Shown: piece after piece, positions 1 through 6,869 of the stretch | How positions within the stretch are numbered: position 1 is the first letter of the stretch | Layout of the letters: every line of letters starts with the position of its first letter | Source of the DNA: Candidatus Saccharibacteria bacterium QS_5_54_17 | GTDB lineage: Bacteria > Patescibacteriota > Saccharimonadia > QS-5-54-17 | Assembly (NCBI GenBank): GCA_003022365.1 | Contig: PXOU01000017.1 | Location: 1 to 38,232, forward strand | Length of the DNA stretch: 38,232 bases | Direction of reading: 5' to 3' | Notes under the pieces: generated by a model | What the model saw: the letters and a program-made list of their open reading frames with translations, nothing else | Databases searched by the model: none | Told to the model about the DNA's origin: nothing | Program-made: the position numbers and the translations under genes

Positions 1-106
1 CCCCTTTCATGTCTTAAGTTTGTATAGCTAGAGACAAGTATACGGGTGTCGCCCTATATATTTAAACGACGTGTCGCATCGTTAGTGAGAATTATGCGCA
101 GGTACG

Positions 107-420
107 TATAGTTTCCCGGCAGCGGGAATAGGAAGTAAGCAGCAAGAAGTAAGAAGTAAGCGGATCTTAAAAGGGATAGCGAAAAAATGTCATCCTGAAC
201 TTGTTTCAGGATCTGTTTCAGGCTCAGTTTCATAACCATATCGGGTTAATGGATTCGGGGCTCGGGGGCCGGAATGACAAAGAGGGTGACGAAAAATTGT
301 TGTCATCCCGGACCCCGATCCGGGATCGTTTTCCTGTTGCAGAATGAGATTCCGAACCAAGTTCGGAATGACGAAGAGGGGAGGCAGGAATAACACACTT
401 TTATTGGCATTTCTGAAGAC
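107..420. repeat. Modular intergenic repeat block 1
   Basis: It opens with a conserved block end (tatagtttcccggcagcggg), then a purine tract built from 7-nt units such as AAGTAAG, then a linker (ggatcttaaaagggatagcg), then inverted-repeat units. The units are of the CCTGAA/TTCAGG type near 190-213, the CCGGC-like type near 250-285, the CCCGGA/TCCGGG type near 301-328 and the TCCGAA/TTCGGA type near 348-372. It ends in a second linker (gaggcaggaataacacactt). Positions 1-106 show no gene. The block lies downstream of infC. Confidence 0.85.
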
Positions 421-442
421 CTCATCCGCCTCGTCTCTGAGG

Positions 443-946
443 TTATTGCTTCCGCAATACCATGCTCAGCTGTTTGCCGCTTATTTCGGGGGGTTGGTCG
501 ACGGTGGCGATGTCGCTGACGCTGTCGGCCACTCGTTGCAGCAGGTCATGTCCCAGCTCTTCGTGGGTGATTTCCCGGCCGCGGAACCGGACGGTTAGTT
601 TCACCTTGTGGCCTTTTTCCAGAAATTGCCGGAGGTGTTTTTGTTTAACTTCCAGGTCGTGCTGGCCGATCTTTAAGCCCAGTCTGATCTGTTTCATCTC
701 GCGGGCTTTGTTTTTCTGGCGTTCCAATTGCTCTTGCTTGGTCTTTTCGTATTGGTACTTACCCCAATTGACCATTTTGACGACCGGCGGTTCGGCTTGG
801 GGTGCCATTTCGACCAGATCGTACCCGTCTTCTTCGGCCCGGTCGCGGGCTTCTTGGAGGCTCATGACATCCACCTGATTGCCATCGACATCGACCAGTC
901 GCACCCGGGATGCTTTAATCTCCTGGTTGACACGCGGGTTTTTGAT
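443..946 (-). CDS. infC: Translation initiation factor IF-3, probable AUC start
   Basis: IF-3 binds the 30S subunit, blocks premature 50S joining and proofreads start-codon choice. The protein has the usual N-domain (PRVNQEI, VRLVDVDGNQ, then LVEMAPQAEPPVVKMVNWGKYQYE), a lysine-rich linker and the C-domain (IRLGLKIGQHDLEVK, then VKLTVRFRGREITHEELG). The frame is open back to 1003, with a TTG there, an ATG at 976 and a GTG at 952. A good promoter, TTGACC-17-TACTAT, has its -10 box overlapping the ATG at 976, so transcripts should begin near 968. A GAGAGGAG ribosome site then sits 5 nt before ATC at 946, so I place the start there. infC in E. coli and Bacillus also begins with a rare codon (AUU), used for autoregulation. 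The identity is certain; the start is an inference. The usual rpmI-rplT partners are absent. Confidence 0.95.
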   Translation of the reverse strand: MKNPRVNQEIKASRVRLVDVDGNQVDVMSLQEARDRAEEDGYDLVEMAPQAEPPVVKMVNWGKYQYEKTKQEQLERQKNKAREMKQIRLGLKIGQHDLEVKQKHLRQFLEKGHKVKLTVRFRGREITHEELGHDLLQRVADSVSDIATVDQPPEISGKQLSMVLRKQ

Positions 947-974
947 TGTCACTCCTCTCTTTTTGCTTGCCTGC

Positions 975-1003
975 ATAGTAGCAAGGCGAACAACGGTGGT
1001 CAA
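975..1003 (-). promoter_or_regulatory. infC promoter
   Basis: On the minus strand, TTGACC (1003-998), a 17-nt spacer and TACTAT (980-975) match the housekeeping consensus. Expected transcription start is near 968, giving a leader of about 22 nt that contains a GAGAGGAG ribosome site. Confidence 0.65.
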
Positions 1004-1056
1004 TCGGCCGGGATGAGCTTACATCGTCTTAGCAATAACAGTCAGGCCAGTGCTGC

Positions 1057-1839
1057 TTAACCCCGGTCGAACTCCTCATCGCGGGCGGCGGTGATGAGCC
1101 GGATGGGCGTTTGGGAAAGGCGGATCCGGAAGCGGCTATCGTGTAAGGTCCGGCCGTCGATGGTCGCGGTCTGTTGACTGGCGAATTCCAGGATGGCAAC
1201 CCGAGCGTGCAGTTGGGTGGGTAAAGTTCTGGGCGGCTGTTTACTCATGAAACGTCGCCACCACGAGGGGCGGTCCGCCACCGGCCAGAATCGCAGCAAT
1301 AGTTCATTGGGCAGATGCGGGTTGTGTATTTTCTGGTTGGCCACGGTGGTAGCGAGAATGTCGCCGCGGAGTTTGTAGCTGCCGTCGATTTCGGCCAATA
1401 CCGGATCGGCGGACTCGTTATGCCGCGGCGCGATATGGCAGGAGTGGATGAAACTGTGGTCGTTGACGTGGACCAGGTTATAAGACTGGAGTCGCCGGGC
1501 TGCTAGAAGGCGACAGGCCTGCTGCCAATCTTCTATGCCCAAAAATCGGGCCAGCGTATTCTGCCTGCCGATCGGGATAATGCCCACTGCCACGGATCGG
1601 GCGCCACTTTCGTGGACGGCGGTAATGACTTCGTTGACCGTGGTGTCGCCGCCTACGACCACGATGGTTTGAAAGCCGCGTTCCACGGCCGCGCGGGTGA
1701 TTTTGCGGGCGTCATGTTTCTTCAGCGTCTTGGCGAACTCGCCGTCAATATTGAAATCGCGTAAGGTGCGCTTGAGCTTGTGCTGCATATCAGCGAAGGC
1801 GTCGTTGCCGGCGCTGGGGTTCACAATATAGTAATGCAT
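1057..1839 (-). CDS. Diacylglycerol/lipid kinase-like protein
   Basis: The 260-residue protein resembles the catalytic domain of the diacylglycerol kinase/NAD kinase superfold. It begins MHYYIVNPSAGN, the usual first strand and nucleotide-loop motif. A GGDTTVNEV motif at residues 63-71 replaces the family's GGDGTxxEV, and GIIPIGRQNTLARFLG follows at about 86-101 in place of the usual GT-N segment. The second glycine of GGDGT is therefore changed, and the C-terminal half is weakly conserved, so activity or substrate may differ. It is the third gene of a tight operon after DUF4446 and bactofilin; its ATG lies 6 nt after the bactofilin stop, and a GAGGAG ribosome site overlaps that stop. The substrate cannot be told from the sequence. 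Confidence 0.75.
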   Translation of the reverse strand: MHYYIVNPSAGNDAFADMQHKLKRTLRDFNIDGEFAKTLKKHDARKITRAAVERGFQTIVVVGGDTTVNEVITAVHESGARSVAVGIIPIGRQNTLARFLGIEDWQQACRLLAARRLQSYNLVHVNDHSFIHSCHIAPRHNESADPVLAEIDGSYKLRGDILATTVANQKIHNPHLPNELLLRFWPVADRPSWWRRFMSKQPPRTLPTQLHARVAILEFASQQTATIDGRTLHDSRFRIRLSQTPIRLITAARDEEFDRG

Positions 1840-1845
1840 GGGAAG

Positions 1846-2232
1846 CTACTCCTCGTCGGCGTCTTCTCCGGTTGCTCGGTCCCGGTGGGAACCGGCTACC
1901 ACCGTACCCCGGATGCTGGCGCCGTTCTCCACACTCAAGTCGGCCGTGTGGAGGTCGCCGTCGATGACGGCGGTTACCCCGCAGGTGAGGGATTCCCCGG
2001 CCTGGACATTGCCGGTAATCCGGCCGTTGATACGGATCTGGCGGGCGCTGACATCACCTTCGACTCGGGCGTTCTGTTCCAGGGTCAGCCAGCCGGAAGT
2101 GGTAACGTGACCCTCTATATGGCCGTCTACCCACATGTCAGTGTCACTGGTGATATCCCCCTTGATGTGCATACCGGGGGAAATGGTGGTTTCCGCCGCG
2201 GGAGGGGTGTGTTGGTTGCCTCGTCTGCTCAC
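1846..2232 (-). CDS. Bactofilin family cytoskeletal protein
   Basis: Bactofilins polymerise into filaments that organise envelope growth and polar structures. The 128-residue product has a short polar head, a central right-handed beta-helix with regularly spaced I/V and G (ISPGMHIKGDITSDTDMWVDG, ARVEGDVSARQIRINGRITG, AVIDGDLHTADLSVENGASI) and an acidic tail, which is the family's normal layout and size. The start is GTG, inside a GTGA overlap with the upstream DUF4446 stop and preceded by AAGGAG, so the two are translationally coupled. No membrane segment is seen; any membrane contact may come through the DUF4446 neighbour (inference). Confidence 0.88.
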   Translation of the reverse strand: MSRRGNQHTPPAAETTISPGMHIKGDITSDTDMWVDGHIEGHVTTSGWLTLEQNARVEGDVSARQIRINGRITGNVQAGESLTCGVTAVIDGDLHTADLSVENGASIRGTVVAGSHRDRATGEDADEE

Positions 2233-2720
2233 GTGGATGCTCCTTGTTTGTCGCCGCTTCTGGCAGTGGTCAGCGCCGACTGTTCTTCTTTGGATAGGGT
2301 GTGGTCACTGGCGCCGTACTGGACCGGTTTGATGTACACCCGGGTACCTTCACGGGAGTGGATGCTGGTTAAAATCAGGCCGTTGTCGTGATTGTCCAAC
2401 AGCGCCAGCACGAAACTCTGGTCACCGCCGGTAGTTTGGAAGGGATTGAATCTGATGATGGCGGTTTTCTGGATGCTGGCGGCGGCGATGCTGGAGAGAC
2501 GTTCGTAGTTTTTCCGGATAGTGCCTAACTCAGCCTCGATATTTTTGACGCTGGAGAAGTAGTGTTCCACCGTTTCGCCGAGGTTGCCCGCCCCCTCAAG
2601 CCCGGCCAGTAAGCGGTTGACCCGGGAATTCGCGCGAATACCGTAATAGATGGCCACAACCGCCACGACCACGGCGACAAAAGCGACCGCGCTGCTTCCC
2701 AATATCATCATTTGCTGCAT
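2229..2720 (-). CDS. DUF4446 family membrane protein
   Basis: The 163-residue protein has one N-terminal membrane helix (about residues 5-27) and a short coiled stretch. It then has the DUF4446 core: YERLSSIAAASIQKTAIIRF, followed by NPFQTTGGDQSFVLALLD, GLILTSIHSREGTRVYIKP and an acidic LSKEEQ segment. The function of the family is unknown. It heads the operon with bactofilin and the lipid kinase-like gene. The -10 box TATACT ends 6 nt before the ATG at 2720, so the mRNA is predicted to be leaderless; a second ATG lies four codons on. Confidence 0.9.
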   Translation of the reverse strand: MQQMMILGSSAVAFVAVVVAVVAIYYGIRANSRVNRLLAGLEGAGNLGETVEHYFSSVKNIEAELGTIRKNYERLSSIAAASIQKTAIIRFNPFQTTGGDQSFVLALLDNHDNGLILTSIHSREGTRVYIKPVQYGASDHTLSKEEQSALTTARSGDKQGAST

Positions 2721-2726
2721 ACCGGC

Positions 2727-2732
2727 AGTATA
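2727..2732 (-). promoter_or_regulatory. -10 box, leaderless DUF4446 operon
   Basis: TATACT on the minus strand, then exactly 6 nt (GCCGGT), then the ATG. Transcription would start at or within a base of the start codon. No ribosome-binding site is visible. Confidence 0.5.
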
Positions 2733-2764
2733 GCGTATGCCGGCGCAGCCAGCATAGGGCGGCT

Positions 2765-3425
2765 TTTAAGAAGCAGGGAGTAGGAAGTAAGAAGTAAGAA
2801 GTAAGAAGTAAGGAGTAAGAAGTAAGCGGATCTTAAGAGGGGTGGCGAAAATGTCATTCTGAATTTATTTCAGGAATGACATCTTCGGAATGACAAAAAG
2901 AGAGAAAACCCTCCTTTTGCAAGGACCGTCCTTGCAACGGGGGTTTTTGTGAGTTTCGGGTGGTGAACGGAAAAATTCCGAACCGGAATACAGGGAATCG
3001 TAATATTGTCATCCTGAACTTGTTTCAGGATCTGTTTCAGGACCCTTCACAAGAACCACGGAAAGCCACTACACGTTGTAACAGAATAGCCTAACTTATT
3101 ACAAAAACTGACGATCGTCAGCAAATGTAATAGCTCAGCGGATGCGTGGGGAGTAGGGAGCAAGAAGCAAGTAGCAGGAAGCAGGAAGCAGGAAGCAAGC
3201 AGGAGACAGTAGACAGGAGTGAGAAGTAACAAGCTCTGAACCTGTCATCCTGAACCTGCCTGCCGGCAGGCAGGTTTGTTTCAGGATCTATTTCAGAATC
3301 ATATCGGATCAATGGATTCGGGGCTCGGCGGCCGGAATGGCAAAGAGGGGATTCAGAGAGTAGACGGTAGAAAGCAGACAGTAGACGGTAGATAGGGAAC
3401 AAGGAACAGAGAGTAAGAAGCAGGA
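2765..3425. repeat. Modular intergenic repeat block 2
   Basis: Two heptad tracts (about 2770-2825, AAGTAAG units; about 3148-3230, mixed AAGCAGG/AGACAGT units) flank linkers and inverted-repeat units. Inside lie a terminator-like palindrome TTGCAAGGAC-C-GTCCTTGCAA (2917-2937) enclosed by AAAACCC/GGGTTTTT, a CTGACGATCGTCAG palindrome (about 3108-3121) and a repeat unit split by the CCTGCCTGCCGGCAGGCAGG palindrome (about 3254-3273). Apparent minus-strand ORFs rich in CFLLPAS are translations of the heptads. No gene is seen between 2721 and 3436. Confidence 0.85.
3048..3135. repeat. ACGATCGT-centred nested palindrome, type 1 copy a
   Basis: A 14-bp perfect palindrome CTGACGATCGTCAG is nested in TATTACA/TGTAATA arms. 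About 80 bp around it, including ctaacttattacaaaaactg, recurs near 20083-20166 with only scattered changes, so this is a dispersed element and not chance. Confidence 0.8.
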
Positions 3426-3436
3426 AGCAGGGTCGG

Positions 3437-3772
3437 CTACATGGTGCTCAGGGAAAGCACGCCGGAGTAGTCCAAGCCCCACAAAATAAGCTGCAATCCT
3501 GCCAACACGGCGAATACCAGAATGCTGATTTTCATGAGCCGGATGCGTTCCGCGTGCCGGGCACGGGCCCCGGCAGCCGTATCCTGTTCGGCCATTGCCG
3601 TGGCCGTTGCCGTTTCCCGGCTGTTTTCCGCTGCTAAAGCCGCCCGCGCCTCTGCCGGCGACTCGTCAGCAGCTGGCGACTCGCGGTGGGTCCGAGCCGG
3701 CATCTGCTCATCCCGGCGCCGGGCGGCGCGTTCTTTCTGCTTCCGGGTTTTCCGCTTCTTGTTGCTGGACAT
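3437..3772 (-). CDS. Small basic protein with C-terminal membrane helix
   Basis: The 111-residue protein has a strongly basic head (KKRKTRKQKERAARRR), an Ala/Glu-rich middle and one hydrophobic helix near the C-terminus (about residues 81-103, ISILVFAVLAGLQLILWGLD), giving a tail-anchored layout. I do not recognise the family. A TACCAT box lies 9 nt before the ATG, which may again mean a leaderless mRNA. The plus-strand ORFs over it look like shadows, because the helix and the start signals are on the minus strand. Confidence 0.6.
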   Translation of the reverse strand: MSSNKKRKTRKQKERAARRRDEQMPARTHRESPAADESPAEARAALAAENSRETATATAMAEQDTAAGARARHAERIRLMKISILVFAVLAGLQLILWGLDYSGVLSLSTM

Positions 3773-3840
3773 ATTACGGGTATGGTAGCAAACCGGCCCG
3801 CCATAGGGGAACCGCCTGCGTTCCCCGAGCTACCCCCGTT

Positions 3841-3886
3841 ATTTTATTCACACTTCACGATCGTGAATTTTGTATAAAAGATTACT
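3841..3886. repeat. ACGATCGT-centred palindrome, type 2 copy a
   Basis: TTCACGATCGTGAA (3854-3867) is a perfect 14-bp palindrome with T/A-rich flanks (ttttattcacac and ttttgtataaaaga). Related copies lie at 29451-29488 and about 37875-37905. It lies between the divergent-side start of the 3437-3772 gene and the end of the ComM gene. Confidence 0.75.
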
Positions 3887-3918
3887 TGTAACGCCAAACA
3901 AGCGAGCTTTTTCGATGG

Positions 3919-5427
3919 TTAATATTGCTGCCCGAGCGTTTCCCGGTACTGCAAGGCTTCGCTGATGTGGTCGGTGTTCAGCCGATCGGCTGCTTCCAAA
4001 TCGGCAATGGTCCGGGCGGTTTTCAGCACCCGCATGTACCCCCGCGCCGACAGATCCAGGGTCCGCATGGCCTTTTCCATAAAGGCGGCGGTATCCTCGT
4101 CCAAGTGGGCGAACTGCTTAATGTCCCGATTGGAAAGGCTGGCGTTGGGGTAACCGGCCCGCTCCTGTTGGCGCGCCCGGGCAGCCGCCACCCGCTCGGC
4201 AATGGCTTGGCTGGATTCGCTGCCGGTGTGATGGATTAATTTGTCGTGTTCCACGCGTTGGAGCGGGACGATCATGTCGATCCGGTCCAGCAACGGGCCG
4301 GATATTTTCTTTCGGTATCGCTCAATGGCCGCCAGGCTGCAACTGCACTCCCGCTGCTCATCATCGAGGTATCCGCACGGGCAGGGATTCCGGGTGGCCA
4401 CCAGCATAAAGTCGGCAGGGTAAACGGAGGAATGGCTGGCTCGGCTAACCGTGATGCTGTTATCTTCCAGCGGCTGCCGCATGACTTCCAACACGTTGCG
4501 ATTAAACTCCGGCAATTCGTCCAGAAACAAAATGCCGTGATGAGCCAGGGAAATTTCGCCGGGTTTGGCCTGCTGGCCGCCGCCGATGAGGGCGATGTCG
4601 CTGGTGGTGTGGTGCGGATCGCGGAAGGGACGCTCGGTGATGATGTCATACCCGTGCTGTCCCCGGAGGGAGTGCATTTTGGTAATGGCGATGGTCTCTT
4701 CCCGGGTGGGAGGTGGTAAAATTGACAACATACTTTTGGCTAACATGGTCTTGCCCGAACCGGGCGGTCCGCTGAGAAGTACGTTGTGCCCGCCGGCGGC
4801 CGCGATTTCCAAAGCCCGCTTGGCGGTGTGTTGCCCGTAGACGTGGGCAAAATCCGACATCTCATAGACGCCGGAAGCAGGCAGACTCCCCAAGGCGGGC
4901 GAGGCCGGCAGCGGCACTTCACCGGTTAAATGCCGGTATACGTCGCGGATGTGGGTGACCGGATAAATGGATATCCCGTCTATGAGCCGGGCTTCTTTGG
5001 CGCATGCTTGGGGCACGAACACGGAAGTAAATCCATGGGTTTTGGCGGTTTCCACGTAACCGAGCACGCCCGCTACTGGCCGGATGCTCCCATCCAGCGC
5101 CAGTTCGCCCACGAACATACTTTCCCCGGTGTTACCGACGTCGATTTGTTCACTGGCCAGCAGAATAGCCACGGCCATGGCCACGTCATAGGCGGTTCCG
5201 TCCTTGGGCAGATCGGCCGGTGCCAGATTGAGCGTGATCCGCTTGGAAGGCAGGGTAAGGCGGGTATTCCGCAGGGCGCTCCGGACCCGCTCTTTGGCTT
5301 CGTCGATCGCTTTGTTGGGCAGGCCGACGATGGTAATACCGGGAAGTCCGCCGGTAATGTCGCACTCGATTTCCACCAGTCGGCCGTCAAACCCGGTATT
5401 GGCCGCCGAAAAGACTCTAGACAGCAT
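3919..5427 (-). CDS. comM: ComM/YifB family Mg-chelatase-like ATPase
   Basis: ComM is a hexameric AAA+ helicase that promotes branch migration during natural transformation. The 502-residue protein has the N-terminal S5-like domain (GFDGRLVEIECDITGGLPG, IVGLPNKAIDEAKERVRSAL), Walker A GPPGSGKT (about 220-227), Walker B GILFLDELPEF (about 298-308), a Cys-rich NPCPCGY/CSC segment typical of the family and the C-terminal LSARGYMRVLKTARTIADL helix set. The ATG lies inside the last codons of the upstream GalT-like gene (11-nt overlap), so the two are coupled. With the PilB-type ATPase in this window it fits DNA uptake and recombination. The symbol is given by family; the E. coli name is yifB. Confidence 0.93.
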   Translation of the reverse strand: MLSRVFSAANTGFDGRLVEIECDITGGLPGITIVGLPNKAIDEAKERVRSALRNTRLTLPSKRITLNLAPADLPKDGTAYDVAMAVAILLASEQIDVGNTGESMFVGELALDGSIRPVAGVLGYVETAKTHGFTSVFVPQACAKEARLIDGISIYPVTHIRDVYRHLTGEVPLPASPALGSLPASGVYEMSDFAHVYGQHTAKRALEIAAAGGHNVLLSGPPGSGKTMLAKSMLSILPPPTREETIAITKMHSLRGQHGYDIITERPFRDPHHTTSDIALIGGGQQAKPGEISLAHHGILFLDELPEFNRNVLEVMRQPLEDNSITVSRASHSSVYPADFMLVATRNPCPCGYLDDEQRECSCSLAAIERYRKKISGPLLDRIDMIVPLQRVEHDKLIHHTGSESSQAIAERVAAARARQQERAGYPNASLSNRDIKQFAHLDEDTAAFMEKAMRTLDLSARGYMRVLKTARTIADLEAADRLNTDHISEALQYRETLGQQY

Positions 5428-6361
5428 ACGGCGCTTGGATGTGCCTTCGATACCAGTCAGTGGCGAATTCCGGCGAAACGGGGTTAACGGGAATGCCGGT
5501 ATTCAGCTCGAAACCTCCGCGCGGCTCCAGCCGCGGGGTGACCTTCAGGTAAAAATGGTTGCAGCTGTCGGGCACACTTTCCATGAGGTGATAGTTAAAA
5601 TCGATGTTGCTGCTGCCCAGGGCAACGGTGACGCCCTTCAGGTGATCGGCGACCGAGTGGATTTCTTCGGCGGAGAGGTCGGTGATGGAGTGGCACTGCC
5701 GATGCGGGATAATCCATGCTTCCAGGGGAAATTGGCTGGCGTAGGGGCAAATGGTGGTGGTGTGCCGGGTGGGGATAATAATTCGCTGATCCCAGGTCAT
5801 TTCGTGGCGGATGATGTCACAGAGGGCGGAGGTGCCGTGAGCGTGCTGGTACCGGGTCAAGGCGATCCGGTCGGCGGCCGGTCCGGGCGGAATTACATCC
5901 ATGCCCACGATGTAGGAGTGGGTATGTGCCAGCCTGGCCCCAGCCGGAGCCCCGTGGTTTTTGAAGACGCTGACGTAAGCGTGATCCCCGCTCAGGGTGG
6001 CAACCCGGTGTTGGTAAGACGTCAACACCTGCTCAATTTCGGCGACCGAAAGCTGGTGGAACGGTCTGCCCAGCCGGGGCGTTTCCAGGACTACTTCTTG
6101 GCTGACGCCGGCCTCCTGGCTTGGGGCGAAGGCGGGAGACGGACTGGGGACGACTTTGACCTGCCAGTCGCCGCTATCCCCGTCGGGTATTTCCAGCAGC
6201 GCGGGCGAATCTTCTATGGGATGATGCAGGCTGGGCTTTCGGTCGGCACCCGCGCTTTGGCTCGCCTCTCTTGGCCGCCGCACCCGGCGGGGGGCGATGA
6301 CCGCGTATTGGTCGCTATAGTAGTGCTTGCGGACTTGGGAGGTGGGTTGGGAGCTCCTCAT
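5417..6361 (-). CDS. GalT-like nucleotidyltransferase (HIT superfamily)
   Basis: The 314-residue protein resembles galactose-1-phosphate uridylyltransferase and related HIT-fold enzymes. It has VSVFKNHGAPAGARLAHTHS, where family members have a FKNHGxxAGASLxHPHxQ segment with the active-site histidine, then a second domain with PLEAWIIPHRQCHSITDL and FYLKVTPRLEPRGGFELNTG. The HPH of classical GalT is HTH here, and residues about 25-60 form a long polar insert. The sugar or nucleotide substrate is not clear; ADP-sugar phosphorylases share this fold. It overlaps the downstream ComM gene by 11 nt. A TACAAT box lies about 52 nt before the ATG. Confidence 0.8.
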   Translation of the reverse strand: MRSSQPTSQVRKHYYSDQYAVIAPRRVRRPREASQSAGADRKPSLHHPIEDSPALLEIPDGDSGDWQVKVVPSPSPAFAPSQEAGVSQEVVLETPRLGRPFHQLSVAEIEQVLTSYQHRVATLSGDHAYVSVFKNHGAPAGARLAHTHSYIVGMDVIPPGPAADRIALTRYQHAHGTSALCDIIRHEMTWDQRIIIPTRHTTTICPYASQFPLEAWIIPHRQCHSITDLSAEEIHSVADHLKGVTVALGSSNIDFNYHLMESVPDSCNHFYLKVTPRLEPRGGFELNTGIPVNPVSPEFATDWYRRHIQAPYAV

Positions 6362-6412
6362 CTGGCGAATGGTTGTCTCTTCTCGCTTAGGTTTATGGTA
6401 ATGGTTATGCCT

Positions 6413-6418
6413 ATTGTA
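6413..6418 (-). promoter_or_regulatory. Probable -10 box for GalT-like/ComM pair
   Basis: TACAAT on the minus strand; transcription would start near 6406, leaving a leader of about 45 nt. No good -35 hexamer is visible. Confidence 0.35.
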
Positions 6419-6482
6419 GCAGATATTCCTGATGCGCCAGCGTCGTGGGTGATGTTGGCAAACTTAATGTGACAAAAACTTA

Positions 6483-6733
6483 TTGAACACCTCTTTGTCA
6501 CTGCGAAAACGTCATCCCGGATCCCGACCTAATTGTCATCCCGGACCCCGATCCGGGATCGGTTTCGGAATCCGGGATGACACCCCTCTTTGTCATTCCG
6601 AATTTAGTTCGGAATCGTTTCTGCAACAGATCCTGAAAACGATCCTGAAACAAGTTCAGGATGACATTTTTCGCCATCTCTCTTAAGATTCGCTTACTGC
6701 TTGCTTCTTGTTCCCGCTGTCGGGAGACTATAG
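6483..6733. repeat. Modular intergenic repeat block 3
   Basis: Inverted-repeat units of the CCCGGA/TCCGGG, TCCGAA/TTCGGA and CCTGAA/TTCAGG types are followed by the linker seen in block 1 in the opposite sense (tttttcgccatctctcttaag). A pyrimidine heptad tract follows, and then the conserved block end (ctgtcgggagactatagg). It sits between divergently transcribed genes. Confidence 0.82.
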
Positions 6734-6764
6734 GCTCAAATCGAGTAATGGCAGCGGATAGTGG

Positions 6765-6770
6765 TATAGT
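6765..6770 (+). promoter_or_regulatory. -10 box for alpha/beta hydrolase gene
   Basis: TATAGT, about 100 nt before the chosen start at 6870. No convincing -35 hexamer. Confidence 0.35.
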
Positions 6771-6869
6771 GCCGGTAAGATACTTTTGGGTAGTGGTTCC
6801 GTAATTTCCCAGTAGGGTTTCCTGATGGCAGAAAGGCTGGACCGGATAGCCGAAACAGAGGGGAGTAGT

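Noticed and set aside
3047-3402. Minus-strand ORFs with LLPASCFLL repeats
   Set aside because: Again heptad repeat DNA read in frame, not a signal-peptide gene.
2765-3425. CRISPR array
   Set aside because: The repeats are palindromic units and 7-bp tracts without regular unique spacers, and no cas gene is present.
5204-6472. 422-codon plus-strand ORF
   Set aside because: It is the antisense shadow of the GalT-like gene, whose motifs and overlap with comM are clear on the minus strand.
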